DNA of 33,848 nt from Myxococcaceae bacterium (GCA_022616315.1 JAKEEX010000333.1:1-33848), one strand, 5' to 3'. Counted from the stretch's first letter, positions 17,972 to 30,669 are shown. Numbers and translations: made by a program. The notes: generated by a model not told the origin, from the letters alone.

Positions 17972-17991
17972 CGGCAAACCCCGAAAAGAAG

Positions 17992-18027
17992 GCGGCCCGC
18001 TACTCCCGTGAGGGTGCAGCGGGCCGC
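17992..18027. terminator. Hairpin between the convergent nuoN and sigma54-activator genes, possibly a two-way terminator
   Basis: GCGGCCCGCT (17992-18001) pairs with AGCGGGCCGC (18018-18027), a perfect 10-base-pair stem whose 16-base loop can pair further (CCC with GGG). On the minus strand it is followed by CTTCTTTTC, a fair T tract; on the plus strand only by a weakly T-rich stretch. It lies 21 bases after the nuoN stop. Confidence 0.65.
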
Positions 18028-18227
18028 TGGACTTCTCTAAAGGTCGCCGGCGCAGATGAAGCGGTGGGGGGGAACCTCTTCATCCGTCCACCTGGCGAAC
18101 TCGGCGAATACTAGAGCACAGCGCGTGCCAGCCCGCCACTGCGCAGGGAACTCCAGTGTTTTCGCGCCCTTGGCAGCTTGGGGTGCCCCCAGGCGGGCCT
18201 GTCCGGGCGTTGCAAGACTGAAAGGCG

Positions 18228-18288
18228 CCTTTCACGGATGAAAAACCGCTGTCATTCCAGCGGTTTGCACTGTTTCTTCCGTGAAAGG
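18228..18288 (-). terminator. Nested double hairpin with T tract after the sigma54-activator gene
   Basis: On the minus strand the inner stem AAACCGCTG / CAGCGGTTT (18266-18258 with 18251-18243, 6-base loop) runs straight into a run of T, a classical intrinsic terminator. An outer 11-base-pair stem, CCTTTCACGGA (18228-18238) with TCCGTGAAAGG (18278-18288), encloses it, beginning 3 bases after the stop codon at 18291. The left outer arm overlaps a perfect 14-base palindrome GAAAGGCGCCTTTC (18220-18233). The rest of the 319-base gap 17972-18290 shows no gene. Confidence 0.85.
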
Positions 18289-18290
18289 GC

Positions 18291-19735
<1,445 letters not shown>

Positions 19736-19739
<4 letters not shown>

Positions 19740-21384
19740 GCCATGCCACCTTCGAGCGGGACGCGGAAGGTGAACGTGGTGCCCACGCCCATCCGGCTGC
19801 CCACCTCCACTTCGCCCCGGTGCTCCTCGACAATCCGTTTGACCACCGCGAGCCCCAGGCCCGTCCCCTTCGCCTTCGTCGTGAAGAAGGGCTCGAAGAT
19901 GCGCGCGAGCAGCTCGGGCGGGATGCCCGGCCCCTCGTCCGCCACGTCGATGCGCAAGCATGCGCGTCCGTCCTGCACCTCGCGCACCGCGCTCACCCGC
20001 ACCGTGCCGCCGCGAGGCATGGACTGCAGCGAGTTGACCATCACGTTGACGAGCGCCTGCCGGAAGAGGCGCCGGTCCACGGGCACGGGCGGGAGGTCCT
20101 CCGCCACCGTCGCCACGAGGGTGACGCCCTCCATCCCGCCCGGCTGGGCGCGGGCTGCGTCCAGCGCCTCCTGGATGAGCGCGCCCAGGTCCTCCGGCTG
20201 GAGGTCCAGGGTGCGGGGCCTCGAGAAGTCCAGGAGGTCCGAGACGATGCGGTTCAGCCGGTCCGACTCCTCCGCAAGGATGTCCAGCAGCATGCCCGCG
20301 TCCCCGCCGGGGCCCACCAGCCGCCGCAGGGAGGAGACGGCGTTGAAGATGACGCCCAGGGGGTTGCGCACCTCGTGGGCCACGATGGCGGAGAGCTCGC
20401 CGAGCGCCGCGAGCCGCTCGCGCTTCACCATCTCCGCGCGCGTGGCGGCGAGCTCCGCGTAGCTGCGCCACAGCGACTCGTAGAGCCGGGCATTGGCGAT
20501 GGCGAGGGCAATCTGCCCCACCGTGGCGTCCGCCAGCTCCAGCAGCTCGCGCGAGAAGCGGCGCGGCCCGCGCGCGTCGTCCACCACCACCACGCCGATG
20601 AGCTCGTCGCGGCTGAGCATGGGGAGCCCGAGCAGCGCGCGCGTGCCGAGCTGGTCCACGAGGGCGGGCAGGAAGGCACCCCGCTCCGCTTCGTGGACGT
20701 CCTCCACGGCCACTGCCCGCCGCTCCCGTGCCACCCGTGCGGCGAGGCCCGGCCCCTGGAGGTCCAGCTGAACGGTGCGGATGAAGGCGCGGTGGGCAGC
20801 GGACGCCGCCGCGCCCTTGAGGACGCGCGCTTCCTCGTCGTACAGCACGACGAAGCAGTTGGAGACGTCCAGGAGCTTCACCAGGAAGTCGCAGGCCACG
20901 TCCAGGATGTTGGCCATGTCCAGCGTGCCGGCGGTGGTGCGCGCGAGCTCGAGCAGCAGCTGGGTCTCCGTCAGCTGCCGCGCCGATTGCTGGCGGAGCC
21001 TCGCCCCGAGCAGCGCGCCGGAGAGCACCTGCGCGAAGAGCGACAGCACGTGCAGGCTCGCGGGAGGCAGGGGCGCGCCCGTGAGCACCAGCACCTCGCC
21101 CACGTCCGCGAGCGGCAGGTAGGCGTGGCTCGGGTGCGGAGCCGCCGCGCCACCGAAGAGCACCGTGCCCGTCTCCAGCGCGCCCCGCACCCGCTGCGCC
21201 TCCACCCCCGGAGGGAGCGCGGCGTCCGACCGGAGCGAGACGAAGTCGGCAGCGAGGCCGGCCTCATCGAGCCCCTCACACGCGGCCGCGCGCACCTGCT
21301 CCTCCGAGCGCGCCGCGACGAGCGCCGCGGCCACCGCGACCACCCGCTCCGGGAGGTCCACCTCGGGTGTGGGGCGGGGAGCAC

Positions 21385-21388
<4 letters not shown>
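19736..21388 (-). CDS. GAF-domain sensor histidine kinase
   Basis: A 550-residue cytoplasmic kinase with no membrane segment. Residues about 10-130 are a weakly conserved, possibly GAF-like, sensory part. Residues about 140-300 form a clear GAF domain (LLELARTTAGTLDMANILDV through LIGVVVVDDARGPRRFSREL). A short coiled linker leads to HisKA with phospho-acceptor His338 in IVAHEVRNPLG. The HATPase domain at about 430-545 has N-box VNVMVNSLQSMP, DEGPGIPPE, FFTTKAKGTGLGL and GTTFTFRVPL. The signal is probably a soluble small molecule or redox cue. The start overlaps the selB stop by ATGA, and its own stop overlaps the response regulator start, so all three are likely translated together. Confidence 0.93.
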
Positions 21389-23301
<1,913 letters not shown>

Positions 23302-23347
23302 GTCCGTCCCCCCGCGCGCCCGCCGCGCGCCGACCCTTCGCCCACCG

Positions 23348-23983
23348 TCAGGCGCCCGCCTTGTCCACGTCGAAGCGCGCTTCCTCCACCACCGGACCGT
23401 AGTCCCAGGGGAAGACCACGAGCTCGTCCGTCTGCACCGCCCCGAAGTCCGGCGCGAAGCCACCCTCGCGAGTGACGAGCGCCGCGGTCTTCACCTCCCG
23501 CGCGCCCACCTTCTTCGCGAGCTGCACGGCCAGCTCCAGCGACTCCCCGCTGGCGGAGATGTCGTCCACGACGAGCACCTTGAGGCCCTTGAGCTCCTTG
23601 GGCATGGCGCCGGCGAGGCGAGGCTGGGTGCGTCCGCCCTTGTCGCGGCTGCGGGGGCTGATGCGCACCGGGTAGTGCTCGCAGCCCAGGGCGCTCGCGA
23701 GGACCCCACCGACGAAGACGCCCCCGTGCGCGAGCCCCACCACGGCCTCCGTGCGGAAGCGCGCGCGCACCGCCTTGGCCAGGCCCTGCACCTGCTTGTC
23801 GAACTCCGCCCACGACAGCTCGCGCACCGGCGTGCGTTGCCGGGAGCGGTCCTCCCTGGCGAGCAGCTGACGAGGCACCTCGCTCTGGGGCGAGAGGACC
23901 ACGTCCTCGGGGATGGAGACGAGCTTCTCCGCCGCCACACGACGGGCAGATGGGGCCTTGGAGGTGGGACGCTTTGCGACCAC
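23348..23983 (-). CDS. Phosphoribosyltransferase-domain protein
   Basis: A 211-residue protein with a type I phosphoribosyltransferase fold. The PRPP-binding motif [13 protein letters not shown] is at 136-148 and a second loop [13 protein letters not shown] at 81-93, both well preserved. Residues 1-50 are a basic, probably flexible extension not found in standard enzymes. The sequence is closest in style to xanthine/hypoxanthine or ComF-like phosphoribosyltransferases, but the substrate cannot be named. The frame begins at GTG 23983, preceded by AGGAGGGC at good spacing. It lies in a row of minus-strand genes between an amino-acid dehydrogenase and selB, and may belong to the same transcript. 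Confidence 0.85.
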   Translation of the reverse strand: MVAKRPTSKAPSARRVAAEKLVSIPEDVVLSPQSEVPRQLLAREDRSRQRTPVRELSWAEFDKQVQGLAKAVRARFRTEAVVGLAHGGVFVGGVLASALGCEHYPVRISPRSRDKGGRTQPRLAGAMPKELKGLKVLVVDDISASGESLELAVQLAKKVGAREVKTAALVTREGGFAPDFGAVQTDELVVFPWDYGPVVEEARFDVDKAGA

Positions 23984-24081
23984 GGGATGCCCTCCTGGAG
24001 GTGAGGGGCCTTTCGCAGAGACATAGCGTAAAACCGCGGGCCTGGGCCGGGGAAGAAACCGCTCGCTCGCCGGCCGTGCCG

Positions 24082-25113
24082 CTAGCCGTAGAGCTTCTCC
24101 TCCACCATGTGGTCGGCCACCTGCTCCGGCCGCTCGCCCGTCTTCCGGGCACGGGTGAGGAGCTCCTCGATGGTGTCGTGGATGCGGGAGGCGCGGGCGT
24201 ACGCCTTCTCGCGGTCGTAGCCCGTCAGCTCCTGGGCCACGTTGATGAGGCCACCCGCGTTGATGGCGTAGTCCGGGACGTAGGTGATGCCGGCTCTCGC
24301 GAGCGCGGCGCCGTGGCGCGGCTCGAGCAGCTGGTTGTTCGCGGCGCCGGCCACCACCCGGACCCGCAGCACGCCCACCGTGACGTCATTGATGCTGCCG
24401 CCGAGCGCGCAGGGAGCGAACACGTCCGCCTCCTGGGCGTAGAGCTCCGCCTCACCCAGCGGCACGGCGCCGTAGGCCTCCACCATCTGCTGCACGCGCT
24501 CCCGGGCGATGTCACTGACGTAGAGCTTCGCCCCGCGCTGGTGCAGCTCGCGGCAGAGGTTCATGCCCACGTTGCCCACGCCCAGCACCGTCACCTTCAG
24601 GCCCTGGAGGTCGCTGCGCCCCAAGGCCACCTTCGCCGCCGCCTCGATGCCGCGCACCACGCCGAAGGCCGTCACGGGGGACGGGTCTCCGCTCCGCCCC
24701 TCGAGGCCCACCACGTGCCGCGTGGTCCGCGCGACCACGGCCATGTCCGCGGTGCTGGTGCCGCTGTCCTCGGTGGTGATGTAGCGGCCGCCGAGCGAGT
24801 CCACCGCGCGCCCGAAGGCCTCGAAGAGCGCGACGCGGTCGAAGGGGCCGCGGGGCAGCATGATGACGGCCTTGCCGCCGCCGAGGGGCAGCCCCGCCAG
24901 CGTGGCCTTGTACGTCATGCCCCTCGCCAGCCGGAGCACGTCCGTCGCGGCGTCCTCCTCCCCCGCGTAGGTGGCGAGCGCGCGCGTGCCGCCGAGTGCG
25001 GGGCCGAACTTCGTCGAGTGGATTCCCACGAGCGCGCGCAGGGAGGTCCGCGCATCGCTCAGCAGGTGCAGACCTTCGAAGCGACCCTCGAGCAGCTGGG
25101 GGAAGGCGTTCAT
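24082..25113 (-). CDS. Leucine/valine/phenylalanine-type amino-acid dehydrogenase
   Basis: A 343-residue NAD-dependent dehydrogenase of the Glu/Leu/Phe/Val family, which converts amino acids reversibly to 2-oxo acids and ammonia. The N-terminal domain has GMTYKATLAGLPLGGGKAVI with Lys69 and Lys81, corresponding in spacing to the two catalytic lysines of Bacillus leucine dehydrogenase. The Rossmann domain starts with VTVLGVGNVGMNL (about residues 182-194), and NAGGLINVAQEL near the C-terminus is a family signature. Length fits leucine dehydrogenases. ATG 25113 gives the family-like N-terminus; in-frame starts at 25149 and 25158 would approach or overlap hslO. A branched-chain substrate is likely: myxobacteria are rich in branched fatty acids, whose primers come from such oxo acids, but that link is inference. 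Confidence 0.9.
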   Translation of the reverse strand: MNAFPQLLEGRFEGLHLLSDARTSLRALVGIHSTKFGPALGGTRALATYAGEEDAATDVLRLARGMTYKATLAGLPLGGGKAVIMLPRGPFDRVALFEAFGRAVDSLGGRYITTEDSGTSTADMAVVARTTRHVVGLEGRSGDPSPVTAFGVVRGIEAAAKVALGRSDLQGLKVTVLGVGNVGMNLCRELHQRGAKLYVSDIARERVQQMVEAYGAVPLGEAELYAQEADVFAPCALGGSINDVTVGVLRVRVVAGAANNQLLEPRHGAALARAGITYVPDYAINAGGLINVAQELTGYDREKAYARASRIHDTIEELLTRARKTGERPEQVADHMVEEKLYG

Positions 25114-25150
25114 CGCAGCTGAGTCCCATCCCGCATGACGCGGGACCATG

Positions 25151-26047
25151 TCAATCACCTACGGACGCGAGCAGGCTTCGGAGCTCATCCTCCGCGATGA
25201 CGTACTCGGTGGAACAGAAGTGGCACGTGGCCTCCGCCTTTCCGTCCTTGACGAGGACGTCCTCCAGCTCCTGCCGACCCATGGCGAGCAGGGCGTTCTT
25301 CACGCGCTCGCGGCTGCAGGTGCACTGGAAGGCGAGCGGGTAGCGGGCCATGGGGTCCAGGCGGTGCTCGCGGAAGAGCGCCTCGAGGAAGGGCATGGGG
25401 CTCCTGGAGGAATGCTCGCGCACCGCGGTGTGGAAGCCCTCGTGTCCCATGAGCTGCTCGCGAAGGCGGGCGAGGGCCTGGAGGTCGCCGTCCGGGAGCG
25501 GCTGGACGAGGAGCCCCATGACGCGCGAGAGCGGCTCGTCTCCGTCGTGGACGACCTCGAGGAAGACGTGGGTGGGGAGCTGCTCGGAGGTGTGGAAGTA
25601 ACGCTCGAGGTCCCCCGCGATGTCGAAGCGCTCGAGGGCCACCTCCGAGCGGTAGTACTCGCCGCCGCCGAGGTCACGCAGCACCGAGAGGCGGCCGGTG
25701 TTGCCGAGCGCGGGGCGCCACTTGAACTCCCCTTCCGCGCCGGAGTACCGGACGAGGGGGTTGTTGACGTAGCCGCGCACGGTGCCTTCCTGGTGCGCGT
25801 CCACGAAGAAGCCGCGCAGGGGACCGTCGCAGGTCAGCTGGAAGTTGATGCGCGTGCGCTCCTTCTGCAGGGAGGCGAGCAGCGCCCCGCCGGTAAGCCC
25901 CTGGGCCAGCAGGGTGCTGGCGGTGGAGAACGCCTGGTGGAGGTCGCGCGCGCGGCGCGAGAGGTCGGTCGTGGTGGCGAGCACCACGCGGATGTTCACG
26001 TCCGGGAGGAGCGCGCTGACGAGTTCGTCTGCCATGCGGTCAACCAT
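25151..26047 (-). CDS. hslO: Redox-regulated chaperone Hsp33
   Basis: A 298-residue cytoplasmic chaperone that is activated by oxidation and protects unfolding proteins. The zinc-binding redox switch is complete: Cys242-x-Cys244 (CTCS) and Cys275-x2-Cys278 (CHFC). The N-terminal core has the usual AQGLTGGALLASLQKERTRI and GYVNNP segments. Length is typical. ATG 26047 and ATG 26035 are both possible, with no strong Shine-Dalgarno for either; the longer one is listed. It is the first gene of the minus-strand row that continues with the amino-acid dehydrogenase 37 bases downstream. Confidence 0.95.
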   Translation of the reverse strand: MVDRMADELVSALLPDVNIRVVLATTTDLSRRARDLHQAFSTASTLLAQGLTGGALLASLQKERTRINFQLTCDGPLRGFFVDAHQEGTVRGYVNNPLVRYSGAEGEFKWRPALGNTGRLSVLRDLGGGEYYRSEVALERFDIAGDLERYFHTSEQLPTHVFLEVVHDGDEPLSRVMGLLVQPLPDGDLQALARLREQLMGHEGFHTAVREHSSRSPMPFLEALFREHRLDPMARYPLAFQCTCSRERVKNALLAMGRQELEDVLVKDGKAEATCHFCSTEYVIAEDELRSLLASVGD

Positions 26048-26072
26048 CGCGACGGGCGGGCAGGAGGGCCAC

Positions 26073-26089
26073 AAAAAAGGGCCCTGCCC
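26073..26089 (-). terminator. Weak terminator-like hairpin between the Cys-rich lipoprotein and hslO
   Basis: On the minus strand GGGC-AGG-GCCC is followed by six T. An alternative 6-base-pair stem AGGGCC (26065-26070) / GGCCCT (26080-26085) puts the T run in its loop. It lies about 95 bases after the lipoprotein stop and 26 bases before the hslO start. Confidence 0.4.
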
Positions 26090-26128
26090 TCCTCCGGACG
26101 CCTGATGGCCAGGCTCCCCACGGAGTCC

Positions 26129-26154
26129 CCTCCCCTCTCCCTCTGGAAGAGGGA
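26129..26154. repeat. Intergenic palindromic repeat, copy 1
   Basis: CCCCTCTCCC followed by TCTGGAAGAGGGAC, with the internal stem TCCCTCT (26138-26144) / AGAGGGA (26148-26154) and a 3-base loop. It matches the inverted copy near 28100 at nearly every position. The pattern resembles a palindromic repeat common between genes in many Proteobacteria. Confidence 0.6.
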
Positions 26155-26182
26155 CATCAAGCAACAGGAGATTCCGTCGGTC

Positions 26183-27259
26183 TCAGAAGCCGCCGTCAGG
26201 CAGCAGGCAGAGGCCCTGGGTCTCACCCGCCGTGGAGCAGACGCGTGTCGGCCCGCAGCCGTCGATCTCGCAGGAGGGCGCGCAGAAGCCCTCGGGCGCG
26301 ACACCTCCGTCCGACTGGAGGAACGGAATACAGGCGTAGCTCTCGCGGCAGCCTCCATCCGGAATGTCGGGATCAACTCCCGGCACGTTCACGCACGACC
26401 TGAAGCACGTCGAGAGAGCAACTGGCGGATTGCCAACCGTGAAATATCCACGGACGCACACACCATCCGTGCCGCACATATCCGGGAATCCAGTGCACTC
26501 GGCCGTGCAGAGTCCACCAGGGAAGGCCACGCCTCCATCGCTCAGAGTGTCCTGGACGCAGACCGAATCGTAGGGCGGCTGTGCACAGCCACCATCCGCC
26601 TGGCACGCACTCCCCGCGAATCCGGCGGACGCGTTCGGGTTCGGGACGCTCTCCAACCAGCAGCCATTCGCGGACTGCCCTCCCTCCATGCCGATCTCGT
26701 AGCACGCGTACCCGGACCGGCAGTCGGTGGTCGATGCCGGATTGCACGCGGCCCAGCAGAAAGCGTCTGCCTCACCGTAGGCCGAAACACCCACGCAGAT
26801 GCTGCTCCCGGGGCACACTACGCCCTCGGCGTTGCAGAGAATCGTGCAGTACCCTTCGGGGTAGGCTGCGTTCCCGCTCGTCGTGGACTTCTTGCACACG
26901 GCCGCCGCCCCGAGCTGCACCTTGCACTCCGAGTCCTGTGCGCACGCCGCGCCCACGGCCTTGCACTCCTGGCACTCGCCGTTCGCGTCGCAGCACCCAC
27001 CGGGGCACGGCTCGAGGCACGTGTTGCCCCCATCGGTCGCCGCCGTCGTGCAGACGCCCGCGATGCAGCTCTGCCCAGCACCGCACGGTGCGCACGCGGC
27101 ACCGCCCACCTCGCACCTTGCCTCATTCGTGTCGCGAAGCTTCACGCACGCGCCATCTTCGTCCAGGCAGCCGTCGCACTCCGCGGTCCCGGAACATGAG
27201 GGCGTGAGGGCGACGAGGAAACCGAACACTGCGCCCAGCACCAAGGCTCGCAGGGTCAT
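26183..27259 (-). CDS. Extremely cysteine-rich lipoprotein of unknown function
   Basis: A 358-residue secreted protein with a lipoprotein signal: MTLRALVLGAVFGFLVALTP followed by Ser-Cys, so the first cysteine is the likely lipidation site. It has more than 40 cysteines in irregular spacing, with stretches such as CPGGCCDANGECQEC, and repeated Asp-Gly-Gly turns. This fits a disulfide-rich surface protein. Proteins of this style, rich in Cys and Gly, are a common feature of myxobacterial genomes, but no function can be assigned. I chose ATG 27259, preceded by AAAGGCAG, over ATG 27277. Third-position GC looks slightly lower than in the neighbours. It stands between ssb upstream and hslO downstream without tight spacing to either. 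Confidence 0.8.
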   Translation of the reverse strand: MTLRALVLGAVFGFLVALTPSCSGTAECDGCLDEDGACVKLRDTNEARCEVGGAACAPCGAGQSCIAGVCTTAATDGGNTCLEPCPGGCCDANGECQECKAVGAACAQDSECKVQLGAAAVCKKSTTSGNAAYPEGYCTILCNAEGVVCPGSSICVGVSAYGEADAFCWAACNPASTTDCRSGYACYEIGMEGGQSANGCWLESVPNPNASAGFAGSACQADGGCAQPPYDSVCVQDTLSDGGVAFPGGLCTAECTGFPDMCGTDGVCVRGYFTVGNPPVALSTCFRSCVNVPGVDPDIPDGGCRESYACIPFLQSDGGVAPEGFCAPSCEIDGCGPTRVCSTAGETQGLCLLPDGGF

Positions 27260-27393
27260 CGGGGCACTGCCTTTCATGGACGGGAGCGACCGGCCCGCTC
27301 AAGAGGAGGAGGAGGAGACGCGCGCCCCACCCTCCCGCCGCCGTCTTGAACCCGTCAACGAAGGCCCCCGGAGTTCGGCAGCCTCCTGAACAG

Positions 27394-27431
27394 AAAAAGG
27401 CCGGGCGCCCCATTGGAGCGTCCGGCCTTCT
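27394..27431 (-). terminator. Intrinsic terminator of ssb
   Basis: On the minus strand, arms AAGGCCGG-ACGC-TCC (27429-27415) and GGG-CGC-CCGGCCTT (27410-27397) enclose a short AATG loop and are followed by a T run (27398-27394). It begins 27 bases after the ssb stop. In the other direction the T tract is weak. Confidence 0.85.
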
Positions 27432-27455
27432 TCACTTCACACAGCGCTCGAGGGC

Positions 27456-27941
27456 CTAGAACGGGATGTCGTCGTCCCCGCCACCGCTCGGGCCCGCGTC
27501 ATCCATGCCCGGGGGAGGCCCGAAGTCGTCCGGACCGCGGCCACTCGCGCCGCGCCCAGCACCGCCAGCACCGCCAGCACCCGCGCCGCGCATGCCGCCG
27601 CCGGCACCACCACCGCCGAGGAACACGACCGAGGACGCCACCACCTCCGTGGTGTAGTTCTTCTTGCCCTCCTTGTCGTTCCACTCACGCGTCTGGAGGC
27701 GGCCCTCCACGTAGCACTGCCGCCCCTTCGCCAGGTACTCGCCGCACAGCTCCGCGAGCTTTCCCCACACGACGATGCGGTGCCACTCGGTGCGCTCCTG
27801 CTTCTGGCCGTTCTTGTCGGTCCAGGACTCGCTGGTCGCAATCCGGAAATTCGCCACCGCCTGGCCTCCCGGTGTGAAGCGCACCTCGGGGTCCGCACCG
27901 AGGTTGCCCACCAGGATGACCTTGTTGACTCCGCCTGCCAT
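27456..27941 (-). CDS. ssb: Single-stranded DNA-binding protein
   Basis: A 161-residue SSB. Residues 1-108 form the OB-fold: [59 protein letters not shown]. Residues 110-150 are a Gly-rich flexible linker with repeats of Gly-Ala-Gly. The end, DDDIPF, is the acidic tip that binds partner proteins of replication and repair. Length is normal. The start ATG has AAGGACG upstream and follows a divergent, apparently gene-free stretch. Stands as a single gene with its own terminator. Confidence 0.97.
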   Translation of the reverse strand: MAGGVNKVILVGNLGADPEVRFTPGGQAVANFRIATSESWTDKNGQKQERTEWHRIVVWGKLAELCGEYLAKGRQCYVEGRLQTREWNDKEGKKNYTTEVVASSVVFLGGGGAGGGMRGAGAGGAGGAGRGASGRGPDDFGPPPGMDDAGPSGGGDDDIPF

Positions 27942-28070
27942 GTCCTACGTCCTTTCGTACCGAGAACCGACCCACCACGGGCCGGTCACTCCGCTCGCTG
28001 AGCGGCAGGCAGACTTCTAGCAGGAGGGACTGACAGAGAGCGAGCACGGTGGTGGGGCGCACATGGCCCT

Positions 28071-28101
28071 CACCCCGTCCCTCTCCCAGGGGGAGAGGGG
28101 T
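28071..28101. repeat. Intergenic palindromic repeat, copy 2 (inverted relative to copy 1)
   Basis: CCCTCTCCC (28079-28087) and GGGAGAGGG (28091-28099) form a perfect 9-base-pair stem with a 3-base loop, preceded by CACCCCGT. Read on the minus strand it aligns with copy 1 at 26129-26154. It lies between the dacB stop and the ssb start. Confidence 0.65.
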
Positions 28102-28136
28102 CGGTCGGCTGGGCTCGCCGCGAGTGAGCGACCGCC

Positions 28137-30326
28137 TCACCCTCCGGGGCGCGTGGAGGACTCGATTCCCCCGCCCCCGGCGACGCCGCTCAGCGTCGGG
28201 ACGATGGGCTGGAGCACCGGCACCACCGAGGTCGGCACCGGGGACTTCTCGCGCGCCACCTTCGCCGAGAGGACGCCCTCGGTGGCACGGGCAAACGTGG
28301 CCACCTCCCGGTCGGTGTGCCCGAAGGCGCGCTTGAGGGTCGCCCAGAACGGATGGTCCGCCTCCTGCGCAGCCACGAGCCCCCGCGCGAGGAGCGTGGT
28401 GACGGTGTCGCGCTCGACGTCCTTCAGCGCGCGCAGGGAGTGCAGGAGCTCGTCCGGCGCCGTGCGGGCCACGTCGGCCAGCGACGCCGCGAGCTCCGCC
28501 TGGGTGCTGACGTCTCCCTCCGCCGCATACGCCAGCGTCAGCAGCAGCTTCAGCGCGTCCGCGTTGCCACGCGCGGCGAGCTCCACCACCGAACCCACCC
28601 CGGGCACCTGCACGGACAGCTCACGCGCCACCTGCCGCAGCCGCCCGAAGACGACCGGCTCCGGCGAGTAGCTCTCCAGGAACGACTGCACCCCGAGGAA
28701 GTCACTGGGGTTGGACTGGTAGAGCGCGTCCGCGAGCACCGCGCGCACCGCCGGCTCCTTCTCGTTGCGCCACGCGGTGCGCAGGAAGGGGATGTTGCGC
28801 ACGTCCCGCTGCTGGCCGAGCGACAGGTACGTGCGGATGCGCGCCATTGCATCCTCCAGGGGCCCACCGTCCTGCCCCCGCGCCACACCCTGCGGCGCCC
28901 CGCCGGCCGCCACCGCCACGCCCATGGCCTCCATCCCGCCCACCACCGCCTTGCGGCCCCCGCGCCGCCAGTCGAAGTCGTTGATGAGGAAGGCAAAGCT
29001 GAACTCCTCTCCGCCCGCGGTCTGCACGTAGCCGGAGAGCGCGGTCACGTTCTCCAGAGTGCCCGTCTTGGCCCGGATCCGCGCCTCCGCCTCGCTCCCC
29101 TCGAAGCGGTTGCGCAGCGTGCCGTCCTTGCCCGCGATGGGCACCGAGGACACGAACTCGTCCGCGTACGTGAACCGGCGCTTCATGTACGCCAGGAGCT
29201 TCGCGAGCTGCGTGGCGGACATCCGGTTGGTGTCGTTCAGCCCGCTGCCATTCTTCAGCACGTAGGAGCCGCGCGGGATGTGCACCTCGTTCGCGAGGAA
29301 CTCCTCCACCACCTCCACGCCCTTGGCCGTGCTGCCCGGCGCCCCCTTCACCTCCGCCCCGAGTGCCTTGAGCAGCTGCTCGGCCACCATGTTCTGGCTG
29401 TTCTTGTTCATCACCTTCAACACCACGTCGAAGGTGTCGGACAGGGACACGTGCAGGAGGCGCGCGCTCGTGCCCACCGTCCCGCGCTTCACCTTCCCCT
29501 TCACCTTCACCCCGCGCTCGGCGAGCAGCGCCTTCAGGGTGTGGCCGAAGTAGAGCGTCGGGTTGTCGATGCGGCGGCGCGCCACGTCCGGGAGGCCCAC
29601 GTTGCCGCGCACGACGATGCGCTGCCTCTCCCCCGAGGGCTCGCTCTTCACGCTCCAGCGGTGCTGCTGCCGCTTGCCGGTGGTCAGCTGGTTCTCCACC
29701 TGGAAGAAGTCGCTCTTCGGCTCGAGCTCCACCACCGCCCTGGCCCCCGGCTTGTCCCCCGGCCGCAGGTACACGCCGATGGTGTTCCAGTTGAGCGAGA
29801 GGGCCCCGGTGGGCGCGAGGTACGCGCGGTCCCCCTCCTCCTGCTCGTAGCCCGGCGGATAGAGGGTGCCGTCGAACCAGCTGTCGTCCAGGACGATGTC
29901 CCCCACCTCGCGCAGGCCCACGTGCACCAGCTCCGCCACGATGCCGTAGAGCCGCTCGGTGGTGAGCGTGGGGTCTCCCTTGCCCCGCACGTAGAGCGTC
30001 CTCGTCTTGCCGCTCGCGCCGAGGTCCGCGTCGGTGAGGAACTCCGTCTGGAAGCGGAACTCGGGCCCGAGCCGCGCGAGCGTGGCCGCCGCCGTCACCA
30101 GCTTGATGTTCGAGGCGGGGTTGAGCAGCTCGTCCGCGTTGTGGGCGTAGAGGGTGCTGCCGTCGCGCAGGGACTGCACCAGCACACCCACGCGCGAGGA
30201 CTGCAGGGCCGGGCGCGAGAGCACCTCGTTGAGTGCGCGCTTCAGCTGTTCGCGGTCCATAGGGGCCGGCTCTCCGGCACCGGCGAGCCAGGGCACGAGC
30301 ACCGTCGCCACCAGCAACGCACGCAC
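28137..30326 (-). CDS. dacB: D-alanyl-D-alanine carboxypeptidase/endopeptidase (PBP4 type) with C-terminal helical extension
   Basis: A 729-residue periplasmic enzyme of peptidase family S13, which trims or cuts peptide bridges of peptidoglycan. A signal peptide (about 1-19, [17 protein letters not shown]) is followed by the three penicillin-binding motifs: Ser72-x-x-Lys75 (SNIK), Ser310-Gln-Asn312 and Lys420-Thr-Gly (KTGT). The large insert between the first two is typical of PBP4. The catalytic part ends near residue 480; usual PBP4 proteins stop there. About 250 further residues are mostly helical with a HEAT-like rhythm ([30 protein letters not shown]), ending in a Pro/Gly-rich tail. The GTG start at 30326 (GTG 30329 also possible) has GGAGGGGG upstream. 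The 343-base gap upstream divides it from divergent dtd. Confidence 0.9.
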   Translation of the reverse strand: MRALLVATVLVPWLAGAGEPAPMDREQLKRALNEVLSRPALQSSRVGVLVQSLRDGSTLYAHNADELLNPASNIKLVTAAATLARLGPEFRFQTEFLTDADLGASGKTRTLYVRGKGDPTLTTERLYGIVAELVHVGLREVGDIVLDDSWFDGTLYPPGYEQEEGDRAYLAPTGALSLNWNTIGVYLRPGDKPGARAVVELEPKSDFFQVENQLTTGKRQQHRWSVKSEPSGERQRIVVRGNVGLPDVARRRIDNPTLYFGHTLKALLAERGVKVKGKVKRGTVGTSARLLHVSLSDTFDVVLKVMNKNSQNMVAEQLLKALGAEVKGAPGSTAKGVEVVEEFLANEVHIPRGSYVLKNGSGLNDTNRMSATQLAKLLAYMKRRFTYADEFVSSVPIAGKDGTLRNRFEGSEAEARIRAKTGTLENVTALSGYVQTAGGEEFSFAFLINDFDWRRGGRKAVVGGMEAMGVAVAAGGAPQGVARGQDGGPLEDAMARIRTYLSLGQQRDVRNIPFLRTAWRNEKEPAVRAVLADALYQSNPSDFLGVQSFLESYSPEPVVFGRLRQVARELSVQVPGVGSVVELAARGNADALKLLLTLAYAAEGDVSTQAELAASLADVARTAPDELLHSLRALKDVERDTVTTLLARGLVAAQEADHPFWATLKRAFGHTDREVATFARATEGVLSAKVAREKSPVPTSVVPVLQPIVPTLSGVAGGGGIESSTRPGG

Positions 30327-30669
30327 CACTCCCCCTCCCTTTGCGGCAGGCCCACCCACGCAGCACCTCGTCCAGAAAATCCCGCGCAGCAACGCGCGAG
30401 AGGCCCATTATGGGTGCGGGTGGCAGAGCGGCAAGGAGGCACTCCTGCTCCCAACACGCCTTCTTGCCCAGGTTGCGTGCGTCCTGCCCACAGTTGGCCG
30501 GCGACGGGGCCCGAGGTCGGAGGAGGTGAAGGCAAAGCGCTTCCTCTGCGCGGGTGTAGGGCTTTGCTGCAGGTGGAAAGAGAAGGGTACGCAGCGGGAC
30601 ACCCGCGCCCGCCGCTGGGCCCAGTCTGCGGGCTACCGCTCGGGCTGTGCGCGGCGCTACAAACGGCCC
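30327..30669. other. 343-base divergent intergenic region between dacB and dtd
   Basis: No convincing gene is seen. A stretch at about 30414-30462 (GGGTGCGGGTGGCAGAGCGG onwards) resembles the start of a tRNA but has no proper T-arm or acceptor pairing. Promoters for both genes should lie here, but I cannot place hexamers with confidence. Confidence 0.5.

Noticed and set aside
18056-18241. Small open frame between nuoN and the sigma54 activator
   Set aside because: No ribosome binding site, composition not protein-like, and it runs up to terminator structures.
27303-27320. GAG trinucleotide run upstream of the lipoprotein gene
   Set aside because: Only about five units with no sign of variable length or coding role; likely simple sequence.
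30414-30490. tRNA-like stretch in the dacB-dtd gap
   Set aside because: The 5' part looks like a tRNA D-arm, but there is no matching acceptor stem, no GGTTCGANTCC T-arm and no sensible anticodon loop.
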